A stretch of 64,000 bases of DNA from Aurantibacter_A sp965215845 (GCA_965215845.1 CBDCEL010000003.1:868001-932000), one strand, 5' to 3'; counted from the stretch's first letter, positions 25,329 through 35,499 are shown. A program made the numbers and translations. The notes: generated by a model from the letters alone, not told the origin.

Positions 25329-26302
25329 TTTGAATTTATCTTTTCGATAAGCGGTTTCAAACTAGGGTTTTCCATTAAACGCTGCATAACCGGTCTTGAC
25401 TTCTTGACAAAAGGTTCCTTGTCAGGATAAATAAATTCCACACCTGCTTCTTTGAGCATTTTCATATTCTCTTGAACGGTTTCGGCCCAAAATCTTTTTT
25501 GCTTCGCCACACTTTCTTTTGCGGCGGCCTCTAACCAACCTTTCTCTTCATCGGAAAGTCGATCCCAGAACTTAGTACCTATAATGACCACATCGGGCAC
25601 CATGGTATGTTCATCGAAAATATAATATTTACAAACCTCAAAATGATTGGAGCTTACGAAAGAAGGAATATTGTTCTCGGCCCCGTCGACCACATTTTGC
25701 TGCAAGGCGGTATACAGTTCGCCAAAGGCCATTGGCGTTGCCGATGCACCAAGGGTATTTGCCATATCGACCGACATCTGGTCGTTCTGTACCCTAACTT
25801 TAAGTCCATTGAGGTCATCGGGTGAATGAATCTGCCTATCCTTGGTATAGAAACTTCGGGCGCCTGCATCATAGAAACAAATACCGCGCAATAAATATTC
25901 AGTGCCACCTTCTAAAAGTTGCTTCCCGACCTCGCCTTCCAGGTTCGCGAATAGATGCTCACTGTCCCTAAACAAATAAGGAATTACCGTTATTTGATAT
26001 TCCGGGGCGAAATTTGACAATGCCGAGGCGCTTACCTTGGTCATGGCAATACTTCCGATCTGTAAAAGCTCCAAGGCCTCGCGCTCTGAACCCAACTGCC
26101 CGTCAGGAAAAATCTTTATCTGTAATTTGCCGCCTGATTTTTCGTTCAGGGATTCCTGCATCGCCAAAATACCTTTATGCACGGGGTGCACGGTCGGCAA
26201 AGAATGTGCAAAGTAGAGAACTTTGTTATTTCCAACGGAAGCGCAAGAAAGAATCAAAAGACATGCGAAGGAAACGAGAACCATTGAAAAGTACTTCTTC
26301 AT
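25325..26302 (-). CDS. dctP: TRAP transporter substrate-binding lipoprotein
   Basis: 325 residues with a lipoprotein signal (LILSC, Cys19), so it is tethered rather than free in the periplasm. The DctP fold is clear: LGSEREALELLQIG, NLEGEVG, then GLKVRVQND, whose Arg binds the substrate carboxylate, and YTALQQNVVDGAENN. The segments DAGARSFYT and FDEHTMVPD resemble binding proteins of the sugar-acid (hexuronate-like) TRAP group; I infer an acidic sugar ligand, but the assignment needs binding data. The gene overlaps the preceding oxidoreductase by 4 bases. Confidence 0.9.
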   Translation of the reverse strand: MKKYFSMVLVSFACLLILSCASVGNNKVLYFAHSLPTVHPVHKGILAMQESLNEKSGGKLQIKIFPDGQLGSEREALELLQIGSIAMTKVSASALSNFAPEYQITVIPYLFRDSEHLFANLEGEVGKQLLEGGTEYLLRGICFYDAGARSFYTKDRQIHSPDDLNGLKVRVQNDQMSVDMANTLGASATPMAFGELYTALQQNVVDGAENNIPSFVSSNHFEVCKYYIFDEHTMVPDVVIIGTKFWDRLSDEEKGWLEAAAKESVAKQKRFWAETVQENMKMLKEAGVEFIYPDKEPFVKKSRPVMQRLMENPSLKPLIEKINSN

Positions 26303-27687
26303 CTATCTTCCTTTACAGTTTTCGCCATTTTATATGCCTCAATGGTCGTGTAATACTTCGAAATCATATTGGGGACCTCCCACTCAGGAAGTTTTCCCGC
26401 CTCAAGATATTTTAAATAATTTTCGGTGACCTGGGCAAAATGGGCCTCATGCCCTATTTTAAACTTATCCGGAATGTCAATTCGCCATAGCCCATTATCC
26501 AATTTTTCGGCGGTCGTACCTGGGAACAAATTCTGCACTTCGTTTTCGATGGTGTTTTGAAGTATGTTATCAAAAGGCCCTTTGATCGTCGGCTGAACAT
26601 AAAGTACCGGTTTGTAACTTTCATCCTCTCCCTGTTTGATAATCAAATCGCACTTTGTGCCGCGCATAACACTGTAATGCGTATCTCCGGTACCCTCAGG
26701 CGCCTGATAGTTCCATATTACTGAAACCTTCGCATGTTTGCCATTTATTTTATAAATCATCTCACCATTGCAATACACATGAAGCCTACCCTTGATGATA
26801 TCCTTCTCCAAGTATGACGGAAACTCCTCTAGGCCGGTTACCTTTGTAAATTCCTCTTTTGTCAAAATTGTGGGCCAACGCCGGGCTTTGACCATTTCTA
26901 CATTGGAGGAATCCAAGACTTTCCCAGGAAAGGCTTCCCACTGGACCAAATCGACCAAATGAGTGGTCACGTCCACAATTCCTTCGCCTTCTTCATTGAC
27001 ATCAAAAAACCAAGGCGGGCGAACCAGGGCACTCCCCGAGACATATTTGAAGAAATGATGGACACTTTCCTTGCTTATGGCAGGTTCCGCCGCGGTTCCA
27101 TCGACCAGTTCGCCAAAAACATCGGGAATGGTGCTCAACAATTTCTGCATCATGGTAGTCGATTCGAAACGCTCGGTCATAATATCATAGATGAGCACCC
27201 CATTTTCATCAGCGATTTGAAAGGCTTCCTTTAGTTTTTTGAATCCTTCGGTATTTATGACCAACGGCTTGTCGGCATAGACATTCAACCCTGCTTTTAC
27301 CGCTTCAAGTACATAGTCGATTTTTTTGGAGTTTTTGCCCGCCACGATCATGACATTTCCGGGCTTGTCGCCGAGCATTCGATTCAGATAATCATCTCCA
27401 AGATTTTCTTCCATTTTCCAATGCGTGGGGCCCTCGGTTCGAGAATTATAAGATTTAATCTTAGTCAAGAAGTCTTTCACCTCAGGCCCATCTGGGGCAT
27501 AGACATAAATCGTGGAATCAACTTGAGGGTACATGGACTTATGTACCAAGGCCGCATGAAAATGCCCTGGATCCAGGGTCATCAATTTTACTTTTTCGAC
27601 CTTTTCTTCATCCATAACTTTGTCTGTGGATTTTTTTTCTCCGCAGGAGAAGCAGAGGAGAACAAGTAAGAGTATTTTGTATCTCAT
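26299..27687 (-). CDS. Gfo/Idh/MocA-type oxidoreductase, lipoprotein
   Basis: 462 residues with a lipoprotein signal (LLCFSC, Cys15), so this NAD(P)-type enzyme is exported, as with glucose-fructose oxidoreductase, which keeps its cofactor bound. The N-terminal domain has LMTLDPGHFHAALV in place of a standard Gly-rich loop, VMIVAGKNSKKI, and YADKPLV, where the family EKP motif reads DKP with the catalytic Lys kept. The C-terminal half matches the putative oxidoreductase C-terminal domain. Location between the Tat-exported homologue and dctP suggests sugar oxidation or reduction in the periplasm. Confidence 0.85.
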   Translation of the reverse strand: MRYKILLLVLLCFSCGEKKSTDKVMDEEKVEKVKLMTLDPGHFHAALVHKSMYPQVDSTIYVYAPDGPEVKDFLTKIKSYNSRTEGPTHWKMEENLGDDYLNRMLGDKPGNVMIVAGKNSKKIDYVLEAVKAGLNVYADKPLVINTEGFKKLKEAFQIADENGVLIYDIMTERFESTTMMQKLLSTIPDVFGELVDGTAAEPAISKESVHHFFKYVSGSALVRPPWFFDVNEEGEGIVDVTTHLVDLVQWEAFPGKVLDSSNVEMVKARRWPTILTKEEFTKVTGLEEFPSYLEKDIIKGRLHVYCNGEMIYKINGKHAKVSVIWNYQAPEGTGDTHYSVMRGTKCDLIIKQGEDESYKPVLYVQPTIKGPFDNILQNTIENEVQNLFPGTTAEKLDNGLWRIDIPDKFKIGHEAHFAQVTENYLKYLEAGKLPEWEVPNMISKYYTTIEAYKMAKTVKEDR

Positions 27688-27711
27688 TTAAAAGAATTAT
27701 ATGCGTTCATG

Positions 27712-27732
27712 TTCCCTCCCCTAGCAAGGGAA
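27712..27732. repeat. G/C-rich inverted repeat between oxidoreductase genes
   Basis: TTCCC (27712-27716) and GGGAA (27728-27732) flank TCCCCTAGCAA in the 70-base gap between the two oxidoreductase genes. It is short and may be an intercistronic mRNA hairpin or a degenerate interspersed repeat. Confidence 0.35.
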
Positions 27733-27757
27733 GGCGCTCCCAAGAGTTAAAATATCA

Positions 27758-29143
27758 CTAAGCCTTCACATAATCCGTACCGTAGGGCTTTCTTTGTTCC
27801 CTTCTCAGCATGGCATTGGCCTCGTCATCATTGACGAACATTTCTTTTTCGTCATCCCACTCCAACTTACGGTCAAATTGCATGGCAATATCGCTAATCA
27901 GGCAAACGACACAAGCCTTATGCCCTTTCTCTATTGGGGAGATCGGTTGCTTTCTCGACTTGATACAATCTAGCCAATTGCCATGTTGATCCGCTATTTT
28001 TTCGAGATGGATTTCTTCCTCTCCAATCACGGATTCCAAAATCTTTGGGTCTGAAGCATTCAAAGCCTTTGCACTCTTCTCTTGGTCTACCGGGTCTGAG
28101 GCCGATGCCTGATAGGCGCCACGGGAAACGAAAATCCAACCTTCGTCGCCAATGTACTTGACCCCATTGGTATAACCTCCGCTGGTATATACCGTCATTC
28201 CGTTTGCATATTCATGCTTGACCAGAAAATCGCCATGCACATTCCAGAGGCCCGACTTGGGGAACTCTGCAAGCGCCTCCACAGATTTTGGCCCGGTCAG
28301 CTCCGTATTCATGCCCCAAGCAGCGGAATCATAATGATGTTGGCCCCAACCGGTAATCATCCCCGCACCATAGCTACGAATTCTCAACCACCCTGGTCTG
28401 CTATAGTCTGCTTGCGGATGCACGCCTATTTCAGTATAGGGTACTTCGGCCGTGGAACCCAACCACATATCGAAATTCAGATTTGACGGTATGGGCATCG
28501 CTGGTGCCTCGGGCCCTGCAGGATCACCGGGCAGTCCGATCTTGACCGTATGAACCTTGCCGATTCTGCCGTTTCGCACCAGTTCGGCCGCTACCCTAAA
28601 CTGAGGCATCGCCCTTTGCTGTGTACCGACCTGTAGAATAACATTATTGTCTTGAACGGCCTGTTGAAGTTGCTGCCCTTCCCTTACGGTCAACGAGGTT
28701 GGCTTCTGCAAATAGATGTCCTTTTTTGCAATGGCCGCTTCCATGGCGGGCTGCGAATGCCAATGATCCGGGGTACTAATGACTACGGCATCAATGTCTT
28801 TGTTCAATAACAATTCCCTATAGTCACCATAGATTTTGGTATCCATATAATTGGCCTTGCCCGTCTTTTCTTTATAAAAGCCATCAACCAGAACCTTGGC
28901 ATCGGTCGCCCTTTTCGAATCGACATCGCACACCGCCACAAAACGGGCATCTTCAAAACGAATGGTATCATGAATGTCATGGTCCCTCGCAATTCTTCCG
29001 CAACCGATCTGACCGATATTGATTTTATTGCTCGGTGCATCCTTGCCTAAAACGTGGGCGGGGACAATTGTTGGAAAACCTACCATGGCCGCCGTGCTTA
29101 AACTTGTTTTCTTAATGAACTTTCTTCTTTGCATGTTTTGCAT
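27758..29143 (-). CDS. Gfo/Idh/MocA family oxidoreductase, Tat-exported
   Basis: 461 residues. MQRRKFIKKTSLSTAAMVGF is a twin-arginine signal, meaning export folded with its cofactor. The Rossmann domain shows NIGQIGCGRIARDHD, then VVISTPDHWHSQPAMEAA and YLQKPTSLTV, where EKP is changed to QKP. The C-terminal alpha/beta domain (about 190-461) contains GWGQHHYDSA, a usual sugar-binding His region. Members of this group oxidise or reduce glycosides, and some create 3-keto sugars. It is 5 bases downstream of the DUF6807 gene in the same operon. Confidence 0.9.
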   Translation of the reverse strand: MQNMQRRKFIKKTSLSTAAMVGFPTIVPAHVLGKDAPSNKINIGQIGCGRIARDHDIHDTIRFEDARFVAVCDVDSKRATDAKVLVDGFYKEKTGKANYMDTKIYGDYRELLLNKDIDAVVISTPDHWHSQPAMEAAIAKKDIYLQKPTSLTVREGQQLQQAVQDNNVILQVGTQQRAMPQFRVAAELVRNGRIGKVHTVKIGLPGDPAGPEAPAMPIPSNLNFDMWLGSTAEVPYTEIGVHPQADYSRPGWLRIRSYGAGMITGWGQHHYDSAAWGMNTELTGPKSVEALAEFPKSGLWNVHGDFLVKHEYANGMTVYTSGGYTNGVKYIGDEGWIFVSRGAYQASASDPVDQEKSAKALNASDPKILESVIGEEEIHLEKIADQHGNWLDCIKSRKQPISPIEKGHKACVVCLISDIAMQFDRKLEWDDEKEMFVNDDEANAMLRREQRKPYGTDYVKA

Positions 29144-29148
29144 ATTGG

Positions 29149-30360
29149 TTACTCAATAACTTTGATTTCCAGTGGGCTGGCAAATGATTGCCAATAGGCC
29201 TCTGCCTCTTCTGGGGTCAATTCGCCCTCAAAGACCACCATTCGATAGTTCAACTGATAATCTTTATTCGGTTCTATTTTCCATTCCTTATGACGTATGG
29301 GGCAAAATTCGAAAAACATATCTCCCCGACCTCCGTTGGCATCTATTGGCCAAATGCGCATCGGTTCTGGATGCATTCTATTCTCGGGATGGCTCATGAA
29401 CAATATTCCGTTTGTTCCCTGCCCATCTGAAGATTCTCCGGTAACGATACACCAGCGTGCATTTGTTCCATCGGCTTCAAGTCGATTCTTTCCTTCTGAG
29501 GTAAGTACGGAACAATTGTCAGATTTCCAACGCTCATTGAATCGCAACCCTATTCCACCGCCATAGCGATACGCCTCGAATAAGATACCATCTTCCAAGG
29601 GGGTGTGGAATGTCGTCGTGTAGTCGAACATATAGCGATCAGCCTGCCCGAGATTCCATAATCGTACATGTAAATCCTCGTTGAGCGCTACTTGTGGGGC
29701 ACTTTCCGTCTTGAAATCCCAATGTTCTTGCGTCGCTGTGAAAGAGGAAAAAACACTGCCTGATGAAGTAGTTTTGAACTCCTTGAAAAGAACGGTTCCC
29801 ATTCCTTCCCCCAAGTTCCAAAAATCGACCCGCGTCGTATCGATTCGCGTATGTGTCCATGGTCCCCAAAGCCCGTAATGATGGTAATGATCAGGTGGTT
29901 GAATCCGCGTTAAAGTATCTCCCTTAGGGGTTATGATCGGATGGATATATCCTGACTTTTTAAAAATGGAATCCACACCCTTTGGGGGATAGGTCATTTC
30001 ATAGCGATATTGTAATACGGGCTGGCTTTCAAAGGATAATTGTAGATTGCCCTTCTTTTCAATGGACCATAAACCTGTTGTGCTTTTTTTTATGCCTTCC
30101 GTCGATTCAATGGTATAGGCAGGGGAATTGCCCTGAAGATGCACAAACCACATTTTCTTGGCAACACTATCGATTTGATAAGCCACTTGTTTGCCCTCAT
30201 TATACAACACGAATTCTTTGAAATCAATATCCGCTAAACCATAAGGAACAGAAACTACATTCAAAAAACCGTCGCCCTCCTGGATTTGGAAACTGAATTT
30301 TTCTTTTTTATCACATGATGTAGAAAACAACAAAAGACAAAAAATAAAAATGGGTTTCAT
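29149..30360 (-). CDS. DUF6807 (PmoA-like) lipoprotein
   Basis: 403 residues with a lipoprotein signal (LLFSTSC, Cys16). The core has PPDHYHHYGLWGPWTH, a cluster of four His and two Trp, followed by VDFWNLGEGMGTV, then FNERWKS and MFFEFCPIRHKEW near the end. This is the DUF6807 family, often encoded with Gfo/Idh/MocA enzymes in Bacteroidota and Planctomycetes; no activity is assigned that I know of. The His cluster suggests a metal or sugar site. It lies between susD and the Tat-exported oxidoreductase. Confidence 0.82.
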   Translation of the reverse strand: MKPIFIFCLLLFSTSCDKKEKFSFQIQEGDGFLNVVSVPYGLADIDFKEFVLYNEGKQVAYQIDSVAKKMWFVHLQGNSPAYTIESTEGIKKSTTGLWSIEKKGNLQLSFESQPVLQYRYEMTYPPKGVDSIFKKSGYIHPIITPKGDTLTRIQPPDHYHHYGLWGPWTHTRIDTTRVDFWNLGEGMGTVLFKEFKTTSSGSVFSSFTATQEHWDFKTESAPQVALNEDLHVRLWNLGQADRYMFDYTTTFHTPLEDGILFEAYRYGGGIGLRFNERWKSDNCSVLTSEGKNRLEADGTNARWCIVTGESSDGQGTNGILFMSHPENRMHPEPMRIWPIDANGGRGDMFFEFCPIRHKEWKIEPNKDYQLNYRMVVFEGELTPEEAEAYWQSFASPLEIKVIE

Positions 30361-30419
30361 AGAACAGGTTTAGACGACGGAATTTAATAAAAAAACTAAC
30401 TCAAACTAACAACTCTTTT

Positions 30420-32285
30420 TTAACCCTCTGGCTCTGGTATCGTCGTCAAAGGGGGAATATTATTCTCAAATCCCGGATAACCTTCATTCTGATTGATTCT
30501 GCCTTGCGTATTCGCATTGATAGCAGGGGCCGGAACCGGCCACAGAACATGATACGGGCTCATCGTAAAGGATACACCAAAAACCGTCTTAAGCCCGGGG
30601 ACGTTATAAAAGTCGGTCACCTCCATGATTCGATCGTACCAGAAATTCTTTTGTGAAAAATTTTCAAGGTTATATGATTGCCCGTTGTAGGCGGCTCTTC
30701 CAGTTTTGGCAAAAATATAGGCTATTCTTGTCAACTCCGTTTTCCGGTTCTCTTCATAATATAGTTCTCGTGCCCTTTCATCTAAAATGTAATCGATATT
30801 GACATCGGCAGCGGTTATCGGATCAGCATTGGCCCTGGTTCTAACCGCATTTATATCGGCAGCCGCTGAAGCATTATCACCATTCCAAAAATGGGCTTCG
30901 GCTCTTAAAAGATAGGTTTCGGCCAATCGGTGAATATACCAATCACCATGACCACCAGAGGGTTTTACAGCCGTGGGATCCGGAACGAACATCTTGTATT
31001 TGGGAAAACCGTACCAGTTTCGAATCGTATCGGAACATAATGGCGTACCATCTGGCAGGTAAAGCTGGAGATTTGTGTTGTAAAAAGGATTTCCGGCTTC
31101 CTGAAGACTAGGGGCATTATAAACCAAGTCTTCCATATCTAACCAATTGCCCAACTTATGACGCTCATCGTTATTTGCATTTTCCCAAACATCGATGGTG
31201 CTATAGCGAGTGCCCCGGTTACGACCGATTCCCCTACCAATCTCCAATACTTGTGCTATTTCTATGGCAGGATCGTCAGACATTCCGTTTTGACCGTCGG
31301 GCGTATTGATAAAGCGCCACCATAAAGGTGTTGCCTGGCGCATAATGCTCGTGCCGTTACCAAAGTCGTTAGCGGCACCGACATCACGAAATTCCAGCCG
31401 ATCTACCCCGGCCAGTATTGTTTCCGTATTGCCCGGAAGGCTTTTGTTTTCAACCTGGTGCAGGTCCCATGTGACATCTTTTGTGGCATCACCCGCTGAA
31501 CTTCCAAATCTATTTACCATTAAAGCATATTTTCCTCCGTCTATTAGCTGGGAGGCGCTGGTAATGGCCTCGGTGAAATCGCCCAGTGAAAGATTGACCT
31601 TTGTTAGAAGGTGCAAAACAACCCCTCTATTCACCTCGCCCCCATTTGAATCTTCATTCACCATGTTTACGGCCTGGTTCAATTCATCTTGAATAAACCT
31701 AAGAATAACATCGCGTTCCGTGCTAACAAAATCCAATCTTGGGGAACCCACCTCTTTCAAAACCAAGGGAATATCCCCGAATTGATGTGTCAGACGATAA
31801 TAAGCAAAAGCGCGATGGAACATTGCCCGGCCCAAAATATCCGCACGTTGTTCGGGACTATCGAATTCCGCATCGTCCAATCTACCGATTACAGTATTGG
31901 CAAATTTGATGTTTTCATAAAAAGTATCCCAAAACCAGCCTATTCGATTAAAGTTTGCGCTATTGAGATTTGCATCGGGCAATATCTGTGCATTCAGGTC
32001 TTGAGCGGGTCCCGATTTATCGGTAGTACCTTCAATAGCCACTTCCGAAAAGATGTTTTCGGTTATCATAGGGGCTCCGTCGCCATAGTATTCCGTTCTA
32101 ATGTTGTACAGCGCATTCGACAATAGACTGTTCAAACCATTCGGCGTGTTCAAGGCATTCGCTGGGGTAAAGAAAGATTGTGGTTCGGCGTCTAAAAACT
32201 CTTCTTCACAAGAAGTAGAAACAATCGCCAATGCACTCAAAAGGAGTACTATTTTTTTTCCGTTGTGCTTTATTATATTTTTCAT
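30420..32285 (-). CDS. susD: SusD/RagB family lipoprotein
   Basis: 621 residues with a lipoprotein signal (VSTSC, Cys26). It is helical with TPR-like repeats; an early FFTPANALNTPNGLNSLLSNAL matches the first SusD helices, FHRAFAYYRLTHQFGDIPLV matches the TPR region, and the C-terminal part has YLLRAEAHFWNG, ERARELYYEENRKTEL and NEGYPGFE. It binds glycan on the cell surface and closes over the SusC barrel. It is 9 bases downstream of susC. It is longer than typical SusD proteins (about 500-550). Confidence 0.95.
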   Translation of the reverse strand: MKNIIKHNGKKIVLLLSALAIVSTSCEEEFLDAEPQSFFTPANALNTPNGLNSLLSNALYNIRTEYYGDGAPMITENIFSEVAIEGTTDKSGPAQDLNAQILPDANLNSANFNRIGWFWDTFYENIKFANTVIGRLDDAEFDSPEQRADILGRAMFHRAFAYYRLTHQFGDIPLVLKEVGSPRLDFVSTERDVILRFIQDELNQAVNMVNEDSNGGEVNRGVVLHLLTKVNLSLGDFTEAITSASQLIDGGKYALMVNRFGSSAGDATKDVTWDLHQVENKSLPGNTETILAGVDRLEFRDVGAANDFGNGTSIMRQATPLWWRFINTPDGQNGMSDDPAIEIAQVLEIGRGIGRNRGTRYSTIDVWENANNDERHKLGNWLDMEDLVYNAPSLQEAGNPFYNTNLQLYLPDGTPLCSDTIRNWYGFPKYKMFVPDPTAVKPSGGHGDWYIHRLAETYLLRAEAHFWNGDNASAAADINAVRTRANADPITAADVNIDYILDERARELYYEENRKTELTRIAYIFAKTGRAAYNGQSYNLENFSQKNFWYDRIMEVTDFYNVPGLKTVFGVSFTMSPYHVLWPVPAPAINANTQGRINQNEGYPGFENNIPPLTTIPEPEG

Positions 32286-32294
32286 TGCTACTTT

Positions 32295-35200
32295 TTAAAG
32301 AGTTATATCTAATCCCAAGGTGAAAAACCGTACCGATGGTTGACTGATATTATTTTGGAAATTTCCTTGATCATTCACGAACCTACCTTCAATGCTTACG
32401 GGTTCGGGATCATAAAAATCCCAGTCTTTGGCCCATACGGCCAAGTTTCTGGCATTTATATACAATCGCGCGCTGCCAATGGACAGCTTGTTCAAAAATT
32501 CGGTATTGAAACGGTATGCCAAGGTTACGTTGCTCAGCCTTATAAACGAAGCATCGCGATAGACGTTAAAGGTAGAGGGGCCATCGACCGAAAACAATCT
32601 GGCATAATCATTTCGCGGGTTCTCAGGGGTCCAATAGGGAGTTTGAATCGAATTGGTTCTATCGATAAAACCGTTCTTGTTTCGTGCTTCGTTGAACAAT
32701 CGTTTTTGACCCCAGTTCGAATACATCTCGAAAGAAAAATCGATATTCTTGTACAAGGTGAAATTATTTGACATGCCCCATCTAAAGCGCGGGGTACGGT
32801 GGCCTTGAAACACATTGTCATCAACATCTAAAATGCCGTCTCCGTTAACATCGCGTATAATGAAGTCTCCGGGTTCCTGGCCAAAGGCGGCTGCTTCGGC
32901 TTCCTGCCCCAATTGCCAGATACCAATGGCCTCACGACCCCAAATCACATCAGTAGCCTCTCCGATAAACCGTTGGTTTACCAAATCGTCGAGTTCATTT
33001 CCATTTTCGTCAAGGTCACCGTATAATCTGTTGATCTTATTTCTGTTCAAAGAGAAATTGAAATTCGTATTCCATTGGAAATTTTCACGATTGTAATTCT
33101 GCGTGGACACTTGGAACTCAAAACCGCTGTTTTGAATTTCGCCGAGATTGGTCAATACCTCTTCAAATCCAGTAACGCTAGGTAGGCCCCTTGTAACGAT
33201 AAGGTCATCGGTAACACTTCTATACCCTTCCAAGGCCCCTTCGATCCTACCATCGAAGAGGCTAAAATCAAGACCCGCATTAAAGGCCCGCGTACGTTCC
33301 CACCTTAGGTCGTTGTTCTCTAGCGTCGAGTTGTTAAATGTAGACACCTGAATGACCTGACCATTTGGGTCTGTATTTAAAAAGTTTCCGGAAGCCAAAC
33401 GGGACAGGGCGGCAAATCGCCCGATATTTCGGTTGCCATTTTCCCCATAACTTAATCGTAACTTTAAGAAATTTATCGTGTTGGAGTTAAAAAAGTCTTC
33501 CCCTGAAATCACCCAAGCGCCTGAAAACGACGGAAAATATGCTCTTTTGTTGTTGGTGCCAAAGGCCGAAAAGCCGTCTCTTCGCAATACTGTATTGAAT
33601 ATATAGCGCGAATCGTAATTATACCCCAATCTGGCCATATAGGCGTCACCCGTGCTGGTAATATCCTCGCTATCCACCGTCTGAACCGTACCTGCCTCAA
33701 GGTTGCTGAAACCAAGCGCATCGCTTGGTTGAAAAGTATTGGCCCTGGACCTGGTGAAAAAACTTTTAAATTCTTCCGCATAAAAAAGGAAGGTCAGGTC
33801 GAAAACGTGCTTTCCAATGGACTGATTCCATCTCAATATATTGTCCAATTGCCATTCATTGATCTTGCTTACTTGTCTTACTCCTGAACCCACTTGGTTG
33901 TTAGGACTTGCGGCAAAAGAAAAATCGTAAAATTCATCAAACTCCAGTCGACTTACAAAACCCAATTCATAAGAGAATCCCAAAGGTAATTTGACCTTTG
34001 CATAAACCCTTGAATTGAAGGCATGGTTTAAATCGACTCTGTCTGAAAAATCGCGACGCAAGAAAGCGTTTACAGCTCCCGCGCCATTATCATCCTGGGG
34101 GCTCAATCGAATATTGCCGTCGTCATCAAACTCTGAACCCCAGGGTGAAGATCTTTCGATCTGCCGCCTTTGAGCGGGAATCGACCCGTTGTCTTGTCTG
34201 GCAAACTGTGTGTTCATTCCCACAGTCAGCCAATCGTTTATCTTGGCATCTAGATTTAATCGAGAACGCAAAGCCTTAAATTCTTCACCCACGGTAATGC
34301 CCTCGTTATCGGTTCGCCCTAGCGACCAATAATAGTTCAAACCTCCATTTCTGCCAGAAATACTAACATTCTGTTCATTTCTAATACCGGTTTGATTGAT
34401 TCTGTCGTACCAATCGATGCTTTTGCCCTCCAAAAAATTACCTATCTCTACATCTTGGAATCCGATACGGTTCAGCCAAACACGGGTCGGATCTCCTTGA
34501 CCGCCATCGTAGGCCAACCACTGATCCAAGGTAAGACCCGAAGGCAGGTTGTTGGGGTCATCGAATATTCCGGGATTTTCGCGCGCCTGGTTACCCCGAC
34601 TACTTTTAAATACATCCACACGCCAAGCAGCAAAATCGGCAGCGCTATATGGTCTTTCGCGAGATGCGTCCTCTGCAATTCCCACACTGGTATTTACCGT
34701 AATAATTGGCTTATCGGAAGTCCCTCTTTTGGTGGTGATGATGATGACGCCATTCGCGCCCCTCGCTCCATAAACAGCTGCCGAACTGGCATCCTTTAGC
34801 ACATCGAGCTTGGCAATATCCTGAGGCGCGATATCGGCCAAGCTGCCGTTAAAAATAAAACCGTCGACAACGATCAAGGGCGATGCATCGGCAGTTATAC
34901 TATTGTTTCCCCTTATCTGAATATTGCTGACACCACTGGGAGAGTTTGAAAATCCAACCGCAAGCCCCGCAACATTACTACGTAAGACATCAGTTACCGA
35001 GTTTGTCGATTGATTGGAAACCTTTGTGGCATCCAATTGGGTGATGGCACCTGTCAAGTCCTTTTTCTTTGAAGAACCGTATCCCACCAAAACAACCTCG
35101 TCCAAGGTTGAGGCACTTGACTCCATCGTTACATTGATCCGCGTATTGCCCTCAACAGGTATCTCTTGGTCGGCATAGCCGATAAAACTAAAAAGTAATG

Positions 35201-35438
35201 TAGCATTTTGATTTGAAACCTCAATGGAATAATTACCATCGAAATCTGTGGAAACCCCATTTGTAGTTCCCACCTCCACAACCGAAGTACCCGCTAGGGG
35301 AACATTAAATTCGTCTAAAACAGTACCGACTATCGTGAAACTATCTTGGCCCTGCATCGATGATCCGGCCATAAGAAAAAGTAAGATGAAAGCCAATATA
35401 CTTCCATCGAATTTGCATTGTCTAATAGAGTTTTTCAT
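32295..35438 (-). CDS. susC: SusC/RagA family TonB-linked outer-membrane protein
   Basis: 1047 residues: signal peptide (about 1-30), a CarboxypepD-regulatory-like domain (33-110), a TonB-box/plug (about 112-235, starting DEVVLVGYGSSKKKDLTGA, then RGNNSITADASPLIVVDGF and GARGANGVIIITTKRG) and a barrel to the end. It imports oligosaccharide with SusD and is first in an eight-gene operon. The promoter (35500-35530) is overlapped by a LacI-type palindrome. No N-terminal STN domain is seen, so it is not coupled to an anti-sigma system. Confidence 0.97.
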   Translation of the reverse strand: MKNSIRQCKFDGSILAFILLFLMAGSSMQGQDSFTIVGTVLDEFNVPLAGTSVVEVGTTNGVSTDFDGNYSIEVSNQNATLLFSFIGYADQEIPVEGNTRINVTMESSASTLDEVVLVGYGSSKKKDLTGAITQLDATKVSNQSTNSVTDVLRSNVAGLAVGFSNSPSGVSNIQIRGNNSITADASPLIVVDGFIFNGSLADIAPQDIAKLDVLKDASSAAVYGARGANGVIIITTKRGTSDKPIITVNTSVGIAEDASRERPYSAADFAAWRVDVFKSSRGNQARENPGIFDDPNNLPSGLTLDQWLAYDGGQGDPTRVWLNRIGFQDVEIGNFLEGKSIDWYDRINQTGIRNEQNVSISGRNGGLNYYWSLGRTDNEGITVGEEFKALRSRLNLDAKINDWLTVGMNTQFARQDNGSIPAQRRQIERSSPWGSEFDDDGNIRLSPQDDNGAGAVNAFLRRDFSDRVDLNHAFNSRVYAKVKLPLGFSYELGFVSRLEFDEFYDFSFAASPNNQVGSGVRQVSKINEWQLDNILRWNQSIGKHVFDLTFLFYAEEFKSFFTRSRANTFQPSDALGFSNLEAGTVQTVDSEDITSTGDAYMARLGYNYDSRYIFNTVLRRDGFSAFGTNNKRAYFPSFSGAWVISGEDFFNSNTINFLKLRLSYGENGNRNIGRFAALSRLASGNFLNTDPNGQVIQVSTFNNSTLENNDLRWERTRAFNAGLDFSLFDGRIEGALEGYRSVTDDLIVTRGLPSVTGFEEVLTNLGEIQNSGFEFQVSTQNYNRENFQWNTNFNFSLNRNKINRLYGDLDENGNELDDLVNQRFIGEATDVIWGREAIGIWQLGQEAEAAAFGQEPGDFIIRDVNGDGILDVDDNVFQGHRTPRFRWGMSNNFTLYKNIDFSFEMYSNWGQKRLFNEARNKNGFIDRTNSIQTPYWTPENPRNDYARLFSVDGPSTFNVYRDASFIRLSNVTLAYRFNTEFLNKLSIGSARLYINARNLAVWAKDWDFYDPEPVSIEGRFVNDQGNFQNNISQPSVRFFTLGLDITL

Positions 35439-35499
35439 ATAGGCTTAATTTAGATTGGTAGTTTAACATGACTTTTTGCAACGTTCGAGTCACATCGAA

